31,320 nt of DNA from JBHHYN01 sp046757565. Its GTDB lineage: Bacteria > Pseudomonadota > Gammaproteobacteria > Eutrophobiales > Eutrophobiaceae. The position numbers were made by a program, and so were the translations under genes. The notes beneath the pieces were generated by a model. The model did no database searches. It was given only the letters and a program-made list of their open reading frames with translations, and was not told where the DNA came from. Positions 7,671 through 17,700 of the stretch are shown piece after piece (position 1 is the stretch's first letter; each line of letters starts with the position of its first letter). The stretch covers positions 1-31,320 of the forward strand of contig JBHHYN010000024.1 in the NCBI GenBank assembly GCA_046757565.1. Direction: 5' to 3'.

Positions 7671-9161
7671 TTATCCGCTAAGAGCACTGATGCGTTTACC
7701 GATAAAGCGGGCAATATTCGAGGCAACCGTGCTGTCCTGTTGCGCGCGTTTATAGGCCTGCAACGCATCGCCGTTGCGGCCCAGCCCTTCAAAAGAGATT
7801 CCCAGACCCATCCACCAGATGCCGTTATGCGGATCAACCCGCACCAGCCTCCGGTAAATTTGCGCCGCATAACCGGACATTCCCTTACGCTGCAGGATAG
7901 CAGCCTTCAAGGCATAATATTCCGGGTCATCCTCGAAGTCCGGCCTGGCCTTGTTCAGGTAGTTCAGGGCAACATCCAGCTGATTTTCCCCAACTAACAG
8001 TTTCGCATACAGTTTTATCAACGCCGTATTGGCCGGTGCCTGTTGCAGTCCCTCAGACAAAAGCTTCCCGGCGCTCTGCCTGTCTCCCTGTTCAAGGAGA
8101 ACAGACACCAACAGTTTTCTTGCCCTGATATGCCCGGGATGTTCCGTGATAACACCATAGAGGAGCTCGATTGTTCGCGTGAGATCACCGGCCCGATAGG
8201 CAATCACTGCATCATTGAATACCATATCTTTCTTTTTAAGCGGAGGCGGTTTATGCAGCCGTTTATACACGTCCTGCTTGTCAGTTTCGCTGTTTTCCCG
8301 GAGAGTCGCAGGAGAGGACGAACCCAAACCGGTTCCTGCGGTCTCCCTGTTGTCCTGCTCCTGGTGCTTATCCATAAGCTCTATATGCAGGGCAAAACCA
8401 TCCTCTTCTTCCGTTACTTCTGAGGAATTAATGACAACGGCCTCTTTCAAATCGAAAATCAGCAAAGCCATATCGCCTCTGTAGGTGTGTCTTAACCGGG
8501 CAATCATGCCATTGGCATAGGAACCCTTCACTATATCGGGCGGCATGGTCATATCATTGATCTCGATCAGTAATCTGTGCGGGTTATCCAGAACAAATAA
8601 TCGATAGTCCGGCGCGGATGACAGGCCGATATGGACAGCGGTGGCGCCGGCCAGTTCCTGAAGCCTTATGCTTCTCAGTTCAGTCCCTGAAGCTATTGGA
8701 GGAGGCGTTATTTCCCCGGTTTCGTCAACAAGACTATTGTCAGGGTTTGTTCCTGCAGACGGCCAGGATGAATCCAGCGGGGCCAGTTTGAGGCGGATCC
8801 CGGAACTTTCCTTCGAAGGAGCTACAGGTTCCATAACCGGCATGACACGGAGCCTTTCAACGGCAACGTTTTCAAGCGCCGGCGCTGCAGATTGATCACG
8901 GCTTTTACTTGGGGTCAAACTCCAGCCTTGATGCTGAAAAAATCCGGAAACAGCGGAATCCGGAACCATCTCATAGCCAAGTGTGGCAAGCACAAGCGTC
9001 ATCACCAGTATAAGTGTCGTGACAAGGCGGGAATCAGGGGAGTGGGGCCCTGCATCGCTCTCCCTGATAGACTGGAGATCGTCGATCACACGGTTATTGT
9101 TTGCGGCGAGAAACGCCTGTCGCTCTTCAAGGTCGCGTAACATGGTATTGATAAGACTCAT
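7671..9161 (-). CDS. mshN: MshN-like protein with AMIN-like and TPR domains
   Basis: This is a 496-residue membrane-anchored protein. The N-terminus MSLINTMLRDLEERQ is the short MshN signature, followed by a membrane helix at about 43-62. A middle domain (about 165-265) reads LAGATAVHIGLSSAPDYRLF then NPHRLLIEIND, which looks like an AMIN domain, a module linked to peptidoglycan or envelope targeting in secretin systems. The last 180 residues hold tandem TPR helices (YRAGDLTRTIELL, ALNYLNKARPDF, YRRLVRVDPHNGIWWMGLG). It ends 6 bp before mshE and starts 14 bp after mshM. It probably links the secretin and wall to the assembly machine. The AMIN call is by eye. Confidence 0.88.
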   Translation of the reverse strand: MSLINTMLRDLEERQAFLAANNNRVIDDLQSIRESDAGPHSPDSRLVTTLILVMTLVLATLGYEMVPDSAVSGFFQHQGWSLTPSKSRDQSAAPALENVAVERLRVMPVMEPVAPSKESSGIRLKLAPLDSSWPSAGTNPDNSLVDETGEITPPPIASGTELRSIRLQELAGATAVHIGLSSAPDYRLFVLDNPHRLLIEINDMTMPPDIVKGSYANGMIARLRHTYRGDMALLIFDLKEAVVINSSEVTEEEDGFALHIELMDKHQEQDNRETAGTGLGSSSPATLRENSETDKQDVYKRLHKPPPLKKKDMVFNDAVIAYRAGDLTRTIELLYGVITEHPGHIRARKLLVSVLLEQGDRQSAGKLLSEGLQQAPANTALIKLYAKLLVGENQLDVALNYLNKARPDFEDDPEYYALKAAILQRKGMSGYAAQIYRRLVRVDPHNGIWWMGLGISFEGLGRNGDALQAYKRAQQDSTVASNIARFIGKRISALSG

Positions 9162-9175
9162 CGTGAGATAACCTG

Positions 9176-10096
9176 CTAGCGATACACCTGAACCAGAATA
9201 ACGATAAATGCGGACATGCCCAAAGTACCGTACAACCAGCGCAGAAAAGCCGGAGGTTTCATGAACAATCGTAACCTGCCGCTCCGCCTTGCTTCCGGCG
9301 AATCCTCAACTGCAGCTTGCAGGTGTCTGTTTTTGATAACATGATCGCCACGGCCGTAAGCAACCAACAGCGCCTTGTGAGCGAGGATGTTTATCATCCT
9401 GGGGAGACCTCCACTGGCATGATGCAAAGTGTCCAGAGTACTGTTTGTAAACAGTTCCCGTCCCTTGTATCCGGCCACGGCAAGCCGGTGCCTTATATAG
9501 GTTTTCATGGCGGTCCTGTTTAACGGTTTGAGTTTGTATGAGAAAGTAATCCGCTGTTTTAACTGCCTGACAGATGGCTGTTCAAGCAGGACATCGAGTT
9601 CCGGCTGGCCAAACAGGACGACTTGCAGGAGTTTGCGTTTCTCCGTTTCGATGTTGGTCAATAATCTCAGGGTCTCGAGCGTTCTGACAGGCATTGCCTG
9701 CACTTCATCAAGGCAGAGCACGACGCGTTTGCCCTGGGCATGCTGACTGAGCAGGGCTTTGGTGATGCGTTTCTGCAGGATATGTTGATTACTTGCCGTT
9801 TCATAAGAGACACCCAGTTCATCGGCAATAGCGAACAATAGCGTATCGGGCTGCAAATAGGGGTTATAGATAAAGGCGGTTACATACTCACCCTTCAGTG
9901 AATTGAGCAGTTTGCGGCACAGCAGTGTTTTCCCGACTCCGACTTCACCGGTTACCTTGACGAATCCTTCACCGCTGCGCAGCGCCACCAGAAGCACATT
10001 CAGGGCATCCTGATAGCCCGCACGATTCATAAAAAATTCGGTATCGGAAGTTATCGTGAATGGCAATTTTCTGAGGTTATAGTGTTCGAGATACAT
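9176..10096 (-). CDS. mshM: MshM, ExeA-like AAA ATPase
   Basis: This 306-residue protein begins MYLEHYNLRKLPFTITSD, the usual start of ExeA/MshM proteins. Walker A is GEVGVGKTLL (about residue 50), and Walker B is VVLCLDEVQAMP (about 127). A sensor-type stretch LRLLTNIETEKRKLLQVVLFGQPEL follows, and the lid domain ends with GGLPRMINILAHKALL. A membrane helix lies at the C-terminus (about 285-304). ExeA-type ATPases help insert the secretin through peptidoglycan; this role is inferred from the family. The gene lies 57 bp downstream of mshL, its likely client, and 14 bp before mshN. Confidence 0.93.
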   Translation of the reverse strand: MYLEHYNLRKLPFTITSDTEFFMNRAGYQDALNVLLVALRSGEGFVKVTGEVGVGKTLLCRKLLNSLKGEYVTAFIYNPYLQPDTLLFAIADELGVSYETASNQHILQKRITKALLSQHAQGKRVVLCLDEVQAMPVRTLETLRLLTNIETEKRKLLQVVLFGQPELDVLLEQPSVRQLKQRITFSYKLKPLNRTAMKTYIRHRLAVAGYKGRELFTNSTLDTLHHASGGLPRMINILAHKALLVAYGRGDHVIKNRHLQAAVEDSPEARRSGRLRLFMKPPAFLRWLYGTLGMSAFIVILVQVYR

Positions 10097-10153
10097 GTTA
10101 TATATTCCTGAATGTTGCTAATTTCAAAAATTCGTCTCTGTCCGCTATGGTAA

Positions 10154-11884
10154 TTATTTCACCGAGTTTATGCCTTTATAGGCATCAAGTGACTGTTGCA
10201 TATCGGCATTCCATGCCTGATTGTCCTCGACGACAACAGGTTTAAGCAGAATAACCAGTTCGTTCTTGTTGGATTCGCTCTTCGTATGTTTAAAGAGGGC
10301 GCCAATCAGGGGGAGGTCATTTAATACCGGTGTACCGGCGTTTTGATCATTGACGATGTCCTGCATGAGCCCGCCTATCACTATTACCTGGCCTGACTTG
10401 GCCCTGACAATGCTGTCTGTTTCGCGCACGGTGCTGCGCGCCAGGGGTAACTGCTGCGTGACCGTGCCAATGGTGACGGTCTTCTGCTGGTCTACAACAT
10501 CACTAATCGATGGATGGATATGCAATGTCACATAATTCTCTCTACTGATCTGTGGCGTCACATCGAGCGCGACACCGGAAAAGAACGGCGTCAGGGTGAC
10601 AGAGGGGTTCACCGATGTCGTGCCGCCGCTGGATACATTGGTTGTGGTCACATCCGTGACGAAAAATTCATCAGTACCGACCTTGATGATGGCTTTCTGA
10701 TTGTTCAAGGTCGCCACCCGGGGACTGGAGAGCACCTGTACATTACCCTGGGTCTTCAACAACTCGATAAAGGCATCGAAGTTGCCAAGATTCAACGCCA
10801 GCGTAAAAACACCTCCAAAAGCTGATGTTGCCACGCCTTCCAGCGTGCTGAGATTATCCACGCCAAACGTGCTGCCGGCAATGTCACTGACCCCTGATTC
10901 ATTGACCAGAACGCTGCCACCGCCAATGTTGGATGCACGAATGCTGTCACCACCTGAATTGACTAATTTGCTCCAATTGATGCCCGTCTGATATTTATCG
11001 CTCAGCCTGACTTCGAGGATTTTCGCTTCCAGAATGACCTGGCGTTGCACTATCAACTGTGTGGCGATAAGGAATTTCTCCACTCCCCGTAACTCATTGG
11101 GAAGCGCCCTGACAACCACGACACCGGACTGGGGGCTGACAACGACACTCCTTCCGTCGCCTTTCCCGACAATGGCTTCGACGGAAGTTTTCAACTCCTG
11201 CCAGAAATCGGTTTCCGGCAGATCAGTAACGATCTCCGTCCCCGCGGGAATGGATTGCCGGTCTCCGGTAGAGCTGCTCTGTCCTGCCTCAGAACCGGCA
11301 CCGGTACCGCCCGATCCCAGCAAGGTGAGTGAGCCTGAACTTACCAGGGTCCTGGAATTACCGGAGCGTTTCACATTCAGGTAATTGATTTGATAAATGC
11401 GCGCCTGCAGGCGTCCCGGCAAAACCTGAAAACCGTATTCCGTGCTCACGAATTCATAGCCATAGACATCCCGGACCGCCCGCAGCACATCCGGTATGGT
11501 GACGTTGCTCAGGTTCAGGGTGATATTGCCTTTCACCTCAGGGTGTACGACCATGTTAAAGCGCGTACCCTGGACCAGGCTCATGAAGAACTGCACCGCC
11601 GGGACATTATTGACGGTGATATCGAAATGCTTCTGGTCTTGCAGCTCCGGCAACTCGGATGCCCCCAGATTTATTGTCGGGATCAAGGCGGAGGAGACGG
11701 CTTCCGGCACCTTGGTTTTGTTATTATCCTCAATCCCCTGCTGTATGGTCTGTTCCACCCCTTTGACGACTTCATGCCGCGCAGACCCCCCCTCACAGCC
11801 ATAAGCCAGCGGCAGCAGCAAGGCGATAACCCATCGTCCCATCAACCGATGATTAATAATTATCAGTGTTTTCACTTTTCCCAT
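10154..11884 (-). CDS. mshL: MSHA outer-membrane secretin MshL
   Basis: This 576-residue protein forms the outer-membrane pore for the pilus. The signal sequence ends in a lipobox (LPLAYGC, Cys at about 30), so it is likely a lipoprotein. An STN/N0-like domain is near 95-150 (VHPEVKGNITLNLSNV). The secretin core covers about 280-560 and includes ILEAKILEVRLSDKYQTGINW, VQVLSSPRVATLNNQKAIIKVG and the C-terminal VIVIGGLMQDIVNDQN...LPLIGALF, the classical secretin signature. A Ser/Gly-rich linker (about 180-215) separates the parts. Its start codon overlaps the mshK stop (TAATG), so translation is coupled. Confidence 0.96.
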   Translation of the reverse strand: MGKVKTLIIINHRLMGRWVIALLLPLAYGCEGGSARHEVVKGVEQTIQQGIEDNNKTKVPEAVSSALIPTINLGASELPELQDQKHFDITVNNVPAVQFFMSLVQGTRFNMVVHPEVKGNITLNLSNVTIPDVLRAVRDVYGYEFVSTEYGFQVLPGRLQARIYQINYLNVKRSGNSRTLVSSGSLTLLGSGGTGAGSEAGQSSSTGDRQSIPAGTEIVTDLPETDFWQELKTSVEAIVGKGDGRSVVVSPQSGVVVVRALPNELRGVEKFLIATQLIVQRQVILEAKILEVRLSDKYQTGINWSKLVNSGGDSIRASNIGGGSVLVNESGVSDIAGSTFGVDNLSTLEGVATSAFGGVFTLALNLGNFDAFIELLKTQGNVQVLSSPRVATLNNQKAIIKVGTDEFFVTDVTTTNVSSGGTTSVNPSVTLTPFFSGVALDVTPQISRENYVTLHIHPSISDVVDQQKTVTIGTVTQQLPLARSTVRETDSIVRAKSGQVIVIGGLMQDIVNDQNAGTPVLNDLPLIGALFKHTKSESNKNELVILLKPVVVEDNQAWNADMQQSLDAYKGINSVK

Positions 11885-12249
11885 TATTCTCTTTTCTCTG
11901 AATCTCCGGCAACGGGACGTTTCACTTCCGATAACAACAGCTTCACCACAACACTTTTATGCTCCTGCAACAGCACCACCTCCGCCGGCCTTATCTCCAC
12001 GACCGTGGCGCCATCTAACTCATCCCCCTCCTTAACCAGCTTGCCATTGACAATCGCAGTCCGCTGATCCTCCGTGATGCGGATACCACTCAATCTCCAT
12101 TCAACTTTTTTATCCGGGACAAACAACTGTTCGATCTCCACAGTCGAATTGAAATCATAGGGTCTGGTGGGATCCGGTAACGCCTCCTCCGCCGATATCT
12201 GATTGACGTTCAATAAAACAACCAGAAGAATGCCCGGTGTATATGTCAT
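11884..12249 (-). CDS. mshK: MshK-like periplasmic protein
   Basis: This is a 121-residue protein with a signal peptide (MTYTPGILLVVLLNVNQISA, cleaved near residue 20) followed by DPTRPYD, the short motif shared by MshK and PilP-like proteins. The rest forms a small beta domain (WRLSGIRITEDQRTAIVNGK, VKEGDELDGATVVEI) like the PilP/GspC homology region. It probably lies in the periplasm between the MshJ/PilN-like proteins and the secretin. It overlaps mshJ by 4 nt and mshL by 1 nt. The family is poorly conserved, but gene order makes the name safe. Confidence 0.87.
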   Translation of the reverse strand: MTYTPGILLVVLLNVNQISAEEALPDPTRPYDFNSTVEIEQLFVPDKKVEWRLSGIRITEDQRTAIVNGKLVKEGDELDGATVVEIRPAEVVLLQEHKSVVVKLLLSEVKRPVAGDSEKRE

Positions 12250-12953
12250 ATTCCAATCCAGTTCGAATTCAAACTGAGGGTATACAATGTAATTGTCACC
12301 GTTGCATCCGGATACTCTTTTACTTCAAAGCTGACCTGGTCCCAGAAAAATCCCCGCTCCAGTTTCTCCAGGGCGTGCAGGTAGTCCAGTGTTTCAAAAA
12401 AACTACCGGTTACCTCTATCCGCATGCCGTGTTTAAAAGCCGAACCTAACTCATTGTTCACTTGAGTCCCGGCTGTTGCCGCCTTCTTGCCCGCCTTGTC
12501 ATCCTTTGCAGGGGCGATGAGTGGCGTGCTGCCCAGGCCGTTTAACTTCAGAAGTGTCAAACCTTTTGATTTGTTCAGCACCATGCGCAAAACATCCGGC
12601 ATTGATTCAGGCGGGACCAGATGCGCAGCCGTGTTCTTTATATCCTGTTTGATTTGCGCCACCTGTCCTCGGAGGTTTTTCAATTCTTCCCGGTTCATCC
12701 TGTCGGGGTCCCGTTCGCTGGCACGTGTCATCTTCAGAAACTGATCGTTCAAGCCCTGCAGTTGCCCCCGTTTCGTATCCAGTGCTGAAATGAGCTGTTT
12801 CTCTTCTTTCATCAATGGTTCCATCAGGTAGGTATACCAACTGAGAATTAGCACCAGCAGGACGGATGCCATCACGATCACACGCTCGCGCAGAGTGAGT
12901 TCGTCAATCCTTGCCATCAATTGCTTCACTTTACCCATGATGGATCGCCTCAA
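12246..12953 (-). CDS. mshJ: MshJ, PilO-like pilus alignment protein
   Basis: This 235-residue inner-membrane protein resembles PilO. The cytoplasmic tail MGKVKQLMARIDELTLRERV precedes a membrane helix (about 27-45). A coiled coil covers roughly 50-105 (EEKQLISALDTKRGQLQGLNDQ). The C-terminal periplasmic domain ends with the beta stretch YPDATVTITLYTLSLNSNWIGI. MshJ is expected to pair with the PilN-like protein. The ATG at 12953 overlaps the preceding gene by 4 nt (ATGA); an ATG at 12938 (MGKVKQL) is also possible. Confidence 0.88.
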   Translation of the reverse strand: MRRSIMGKVKQLMARIDELTLRERVIVMASVLLVLILSWYTYLMEPLMKEEKQLISALDTKRGQLQGLNDQFLKMTRASERDPDRMNREELKNLRGQVAQIKQDIKNTAAHLVPPESMPDVLRMVLNKSKGLTLLKLNGLGSTPLIAPAKDDKAGKKAATAGTQVNNELGSAFKHGMRIEVTGSFFETLDYLHALEKLERGFFWDQVSFEVKEYPDATVTITLYTLSLNSNWIGI

Positions 12954-13540
12954 CCTCCGGTCGCCACATTAAATGATATAAAATCAGAGTCCTTCTCACG
13001 CTGAAGTTCGAGGATGTTGAAGGTACGTTTATCAAAGACCGGGGCTGCGGCCAGGTTTTTGATATAGACAGGCACCAGCTCCGCGTTGATCGACTTGCCG
13101 TCGAAACTTAAGCTCCCGCCCCCCCGGGCGATATGGATGCCGGTTAGCCAGGTGCCGGTAACATGCCCTCTGGCCAGCGCTTCAAAATATCCGGAAAAAC
13201 CGGCCATGTTGCCGAAAGAACCCTTCGACAGGGCTTCCTCAACCTTTTTCATACGTTCAAGCTCCGCAGTCAAGCGGGCAATTTCGTTCTCAAGCAGTTT
13301 GCTTTTATTCCGCCCCGGTAATTTTTTGCTGACTATTTCTATCTGTTTTGTTAATTTCTCAAGTTGCGTAGTGGTCTTGTCCAGTTCTTTCTGAAACGGG
13401 CGCAACTGGACCAGGTTGTAGGCATACACGGCGCCGAAGACCACCATAAAAAAAATGCTGATCTGAAGCATGGCGACAGCGGAAAACACCTTCTTCTGCT
13501 TGCGGAAGATCAGCTGGTAAAGGTTGATTTGCTGTTTCAC
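12950..13540 (-). CDS. PilN-like MSHA biogenesis protein (MshI2-like)
   Basis: This 196-residue bitopic protein begins MKQQINLYQLIFRKQKKVF. The NLY motif in the cytoplasmic tail is the element by which PilN binds PilM. A membrane helix spans about 20-43, then a coiled coil (about 48-110, LDKTTTQLEKLTKQIEIVSKK), then a ferredoxin-like periplasmic domain (TGTWLTGIHIARGGGSLSFDG). It should assemble with the PilM-like MshI and the PilO-like MshJ. It overlaps both neighbours by 4 nt. In Vibrio loci the corresponding gene is often labelled as a second mshI, so I leave the symbol blank. Confidence 0.9.
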   Translation of the reverse strand: MKQQINLYQLIFRKQKKVFSAVAMLQISIFFMVVFGAVYAYNLVQLRPFQKELDKTTTQLEKLTKQIEIVSKKLPGRNKSKLLENEIARLTAELERMKKVEEALSKGSFGNMAGFSGYFEALARGHVTGTWLTGIHIARGGGSLSFDGKSINAELVPVYIKNLAAAPVFDKRTFNILELQREKDSDFISFNVATGG

Positions 13541-14478
13541 AGCTGTTTACTCTCCTCCCGTAAAGCTGCACCGATCGCCATCAGGCAGCGGGCTTGAAGG
13601 GCCATGTCCAGGGGTTCCTCTGCATCAATCAGGGTATTGATATCCAGTGATCGGACGGAGATACCAAGTTGCCGGGCAAGGTATTCTTCAATGCCTGTAA
13701 TGTATCGGGGCAACGGCGCTATCACCACATTGGTAATAGCCGGTTGTGAGAAATGACTTTCGTAATAATCAAGCGAGCGTTGTATCTCCACCACGATCCT
13801 GTCAAGCCTGGGGCCCGCGCTATCGATATCGTCCCCCAGATCCTCGTTTCCAATATCGACACGTCTGGATAAATACAAGGTTGCCTGGCGGTTGACAGTA
13901 ATCAGCCCATGATCGGGTCCAAGGTAGAGCACGGCCACGCCTGCCACATCTTCCGGCAGGAGCGCAACAAGATTTCTGAGCGCCAGTTCGGGAATATCGA
14001 TCACCTCAAGGTTGAGACCCGCCTGCGTGAGCAGGTCGATGCGTTGTTTCACCAGGGCCGATCGGGCGACGACTGCGTACATCATGCTGTTTCCACCGGA
14101 TACCCTTTGGTCCGGAACCTCAAACACATCAATGGTGGCGTCGTCGATGTGAAAATCGATGAGGTCCTTCACCCGCCAGCGTATGGCTGCACGTAACTCG
14201 GTGGCAGGCACATCCGGCGCTTCGACCAGCAGTAACGAGTAAGCGCCAAAATCGAGGGTACTGACGCAGTAATGCCGATGCAGTTGCCGCGCCCTGGTCA
14301 CCCTCGCAATCTCCGCCCCCTGCAGCGAGATGTTTTCCAGCTCCTGCACCTCGCAGAGATCCAGGCTGGGCGGCATGTCCCTGTTACGGCGGATCCGGGC
14401 AATGCTAATGGCGTCCTGTTCCGGGCACACCGCTACCAGAGCATGTTCATCAATCTTTCGTTTCAGCAAGCCAAACAT
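13537..14478 (-). CDS. mshI: MshI, PilM-like cytoplasmic assembly protein
   Basis: This 313-residue soluble protein has the actin/FtsA-like fold of PilM by pattern: an N-terminal strand set (LVAVCPEQDAISIARIRR), LRAAIRWRVKDLIDFHIDDATIDVFE in the middle, VIDIPELALRNLVALL, and AVLYLGPDHGLITVNRQATLYLSRRVDIG near the phosphate-binding region. It would bind the NLY tail of the next gene product in the cytoplasm. It heads the main msh gene run; a 303-bp gap separates it from the mshQ-like gene, and it overlaps the PilN-like gene by 4 nt. Confidence 0.9.
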   Translation of the reverse strand: MFGLLKRKIDEHALVAVCPEQDAISIARIRRNRDMPPSLDLCEVQELENISLQGAEIARVTRARQLHRHYCVSTLDFGAYSLLLVEAPDVPATELRAAIRWRVKDLIDFHIDDATIDVFEVPDQRVSGGNSMMYAVVARSALVKQRIDLLTQAGLNLEVIDIPELALRNLVALLPEDVAGVAVLYLGPDHGLITVNRQATLYLSRRVDIGNEDLGDDIDSAGPRLDRIVVEIQRSLDYYESHFSQPAITNVVIAPLPRYITGIEEYLARQLGISVRSLDINTLIDAEEPLDMALQARCLMAIGAALREESKQL

Positions 14479-14781
14479 AGCCGTTATTTAACCGTAACCT
14501 TTTCACAAAATGCGAAGTGATCCATCTACCCGATGGTCCTGCCCGGACAGGACCTGCAGGCGACGCGGTAGATACCAGGGTAAATTTCTCATAATTAACA
14601 TAAGTTTTTCATCCTAACTACTTATTGTCAATGGAATTTTTTGTAAATTACTTCATGGCCAGCCGATCCGCTTAGTAGATTATTCCACAAATTCCGGAGC
14701 AAGTGACGCGGGCAACAGACGTGTGTACATGCAAAACAGAGAGGGTGCACAGAATATAAATTTTAACTCATTGATATTAAA
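14479..14781 (-). promoter_or_regulatory. Gap before mshI: likely promoter and folded leader
   Basis: This 303-bp gap has no gene I can support. A perfect -35 sequence TTGACA lies on the minus strand at 14631-14626, but no convincing -10 lies 16-18 bp downstream. Closer to mshI there is a nested fold. A 7-bp outer stem pairs 14524-14530 with 14567-14573 (ATCTACC/GGTAGAT). It encloses a perfect 7-bp hairpin with a 6-nt loop at 14535-14554 (GGTCCTG/CAGGACC). The fold ends 46 nt before the mshI start. It is the natural place for a promoter and a regulatory leader of the msh operon. It does not match the cyclic-di-GMP class I riboswitch that I remember. Confidence 0.5.
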
Positions 14782-17700
14782 CTAATTATTCCATGGTTCG
14801 CGGATATAGATGAATTCGTTGCCCCCTTTGAAGATGCCGAAGGTGGCGCGGCCGGAGGGGTTATCGTCAAACAGATTACCATCACCACCCTGGTCGACTC
14901 CGTCCCAGTTATACTGGAGGTGACCCAGCCCCAGGGCCGGCAAATCCAGCGTGAGATTGGAAAAGCCGGTGCATCCCGCCCCGGCAGTCGGCGCCGTAAA
15001 CGACAAATTACCGTCTCCAGCTGTGAGGGGATTGTTCCCCAGGGCCATCGTGCTGGTGCCGGCGGGGCATATCAGGATATCGCCATCGACCTGTCCCACA
15101 TCGATAGTATTGGAGAGCACCAGGTCCGGCACCCCATTCATGTCCAGATCATTGATGCGGGTGCAGCTGTCGTCGCTATTTGCGACAAACGCCGTGCCAT
15201 TAAAGTACTGTGTCTGAAACGCCACCGCCAGCGGTAACAATTCCGATCCGACAGCGCTGCCTACGAACAACCGGCCAAAGCGTAAAACCACCCCGGTCAG
15301 CCCCGTGATGGTATAGGCATCACACACACCGTTGTTGTCCGGGTCATAACAGACCCCGTCACTGTCCGTCAGGGTCGCCGCTGTAAAAGAAAGATCCACA
15401 TTGGCATTGAATTGCCCCTCTTCACTGACACGGCCATACATGAAGGCGTCACCGGTCGTGCCAGCGTTCAGCGCCAGTGTTCCGATCCCGTCAAAATTGA
15501 GGTCGCCGCCGAGCGTCACTGTCGGGTCCTGCACGTCTGCAAAGGCCGCTGAGGCACCGGCCTGATCAGTGTACGTCCTCGTTAATGTGGAGGTTAATTT
15601 CCAGAAACGTTCTGTTGCCGCCGACGGATTGGTGTCCCCGTAATTTTGTGTCACGTTACCCGCCGTATTCAGCGCCGTAATCGTCAATAGCGGCGGCGTC
15701 CCATAAAAAAACGTTTGGTCCTGATAGGTAAAGGGCACTGCTCCTGCCGTACAGGTATCTGCAAACGCCGGGCCGTTATCTGTAACCATGAAACGATCCG
15801 GATAGAAACGGCCGAAGTTGGCATGGGTTGCCGTCACGTCCGAACCACCACCTAGGTAGTTGCCGCTGATCAGTGCCGCGTTCAAATCGATGATCCCTAC
15901 CTCGTCCCAGTTCATGGGAGTCGTCAATATGCCATTGGTAAAACCACCCAGGTTCGCCCCTCCCACCAGGTTTCCGGTATTTCCCGGTAACGTAGGGAGG
16001 GCCACATTATGTGTCACATTGACCTTCTCCGGAGCGATCTCCCGGCCAAAGTTGGGCGTCGCTGCATTGTCCGTCAGGTTGGCCCCCGCGTCCGCCACCC
16101 CATCGTTATTGGTGTCATCAACCGACTGCCACACTACTGCCCGCACGGTTGCATTGAAGTTCGCCCCTGCCTTGACATACACTGTTCCCGTTGCATCGGC
16201 CGAGTAGGTGTCATCCCCGGCCGTACCATTCAAGAACCCATCATCCAACCAGTCAGCCGACCGTTTCCCGGAAGAATCGATATCAAATCCGAACGGTCTG
16301 ACCACGAAGGCATTCGATGAACCGGTAATAAAGGTATTGACCGGCGGTGCAGGCAATAAATAACGCGCATGCAGGGTTATCTGTCCTGCATCAGGATAGC
16401 GGAACAGCAGCGGGGCCTTCGATTGCGCATCGAAAGCCAGGTTGACGTTCCCATAGGTCCCCGCTGGCGGCACCAGACCGTTATTATTAATGCCGATCGG
16501 CTGAAATGTCGCCGTGTTGTCCGCGACACTCACCACATTGCCCGGGCCGCCGGGTGCCACGCAAGTAGTCGGGTTGTTGCATTCCGAGGCCATTTGGATC
16601 GTCACCGTTTGATTCTGGAACACTCCAACACAGGAACCGGTATTGGTGTCCGTACGGACCGCCTGCAAAAACAGGGTCTGGGCGGCAAAGCCCGTACCGG
16701 AATCTTTACCCGCAATTTGTGGGCCAATCGATGTTGTATTGGGTATTGCATCCGTTACCCGAAAGGCTGCATTCGAAAACGTAATGGATGGGTCTTCAGA
16801 CGGCACCGTTATCGACTCAGTCCTGCTGTTATTATCCAACAGATTGATGTTAAGCGTCGTTGCAGTGTTATGACGAAACCTGACCCGGAAATTGTTCTCG
16901 CCACCGGGCCAGGCATAGTTTGCATTGCCATCGTTCACGCCGGAAGGTGACCATGTCCCCGTCCCTGATACCGGAACTGCTTCCCACACCCCCGTCCCTG
17001 TCGAGGTCGTCACTGTCAACAGGGTGCCCGTTACAGGATTGCTCGGGACATGGGTTGGACCATGGGCTGTGATGACAACATCAGACGCTTCGCAGGTCAC
17101 CCCGGTAGCCCCATTCGGATAACTGATAGCATAATGAATGAGCACCGGGACCTTTTGGCATTTGAGAATTGAACCGCCTTTCCCGGCAAAATATGGAGTT
17201 CCTGCCGGGGAAACCCAGACATCCCTGAGGTCCTGTGTCCCCTCGGTGGTCTCCTGCCAGGAACTGCCATTGAAAAACATGACCACACCCCGTTTGCCCA
17301 CCGCATAGATCTCACCCGTCAAGGTCGAACCATAAACCCCTTCCAGGTCCTGACTCGCCGTCGCCACCAGCGTGCAACTCGCCCCGTCATGCTTGTAAAT
17401 CACGCCCCCTTTACCCACCAGATACAGATTCCCTGCCCCATCTCCCCACAGATCCTTGAAGTTCACCCCTACACTGCACAATGTATCCGGTGCATTCCAG
17501 GTCGAAGTACCCCGGTTGAATCGATACAGCGTCCCGTTTTTACCCAGCGCATAAAAGGCATTCGCATCCCCCCAGGCATCCTCCAGATCATTCGCTCCGG
17601 TACCGGCCGCCGCAGACTGGTTCGTCCAGCCCGCCCCGTTGAAGGAGAATAGCGTCCCCCGTTTGCCCACCACATACGCCTCCGTCGCCGAGGCCGCCCA

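Noticed and set aside
11390..12067. 225-codon plus-strand open frame antisense to mshL and mshK
   Set aside because: It lies opposite a secretin gene with clear motifs and shows no recognisable protein features.
250..14478. General type II secretion (gsp) locus
   Set aside because: The short MshN and MshM starts, the MshEN motifs, the PilM/PilN/PilO-like trio and the MshA/C/D/O/P pilin order identify an MSHA pilus locus instead.
14479..14600. Cyclic-di-GMP class I riboswitch in the mshI leader
   Set aside because: The region folds, but the conserved GEMM segments that I remember are absent.
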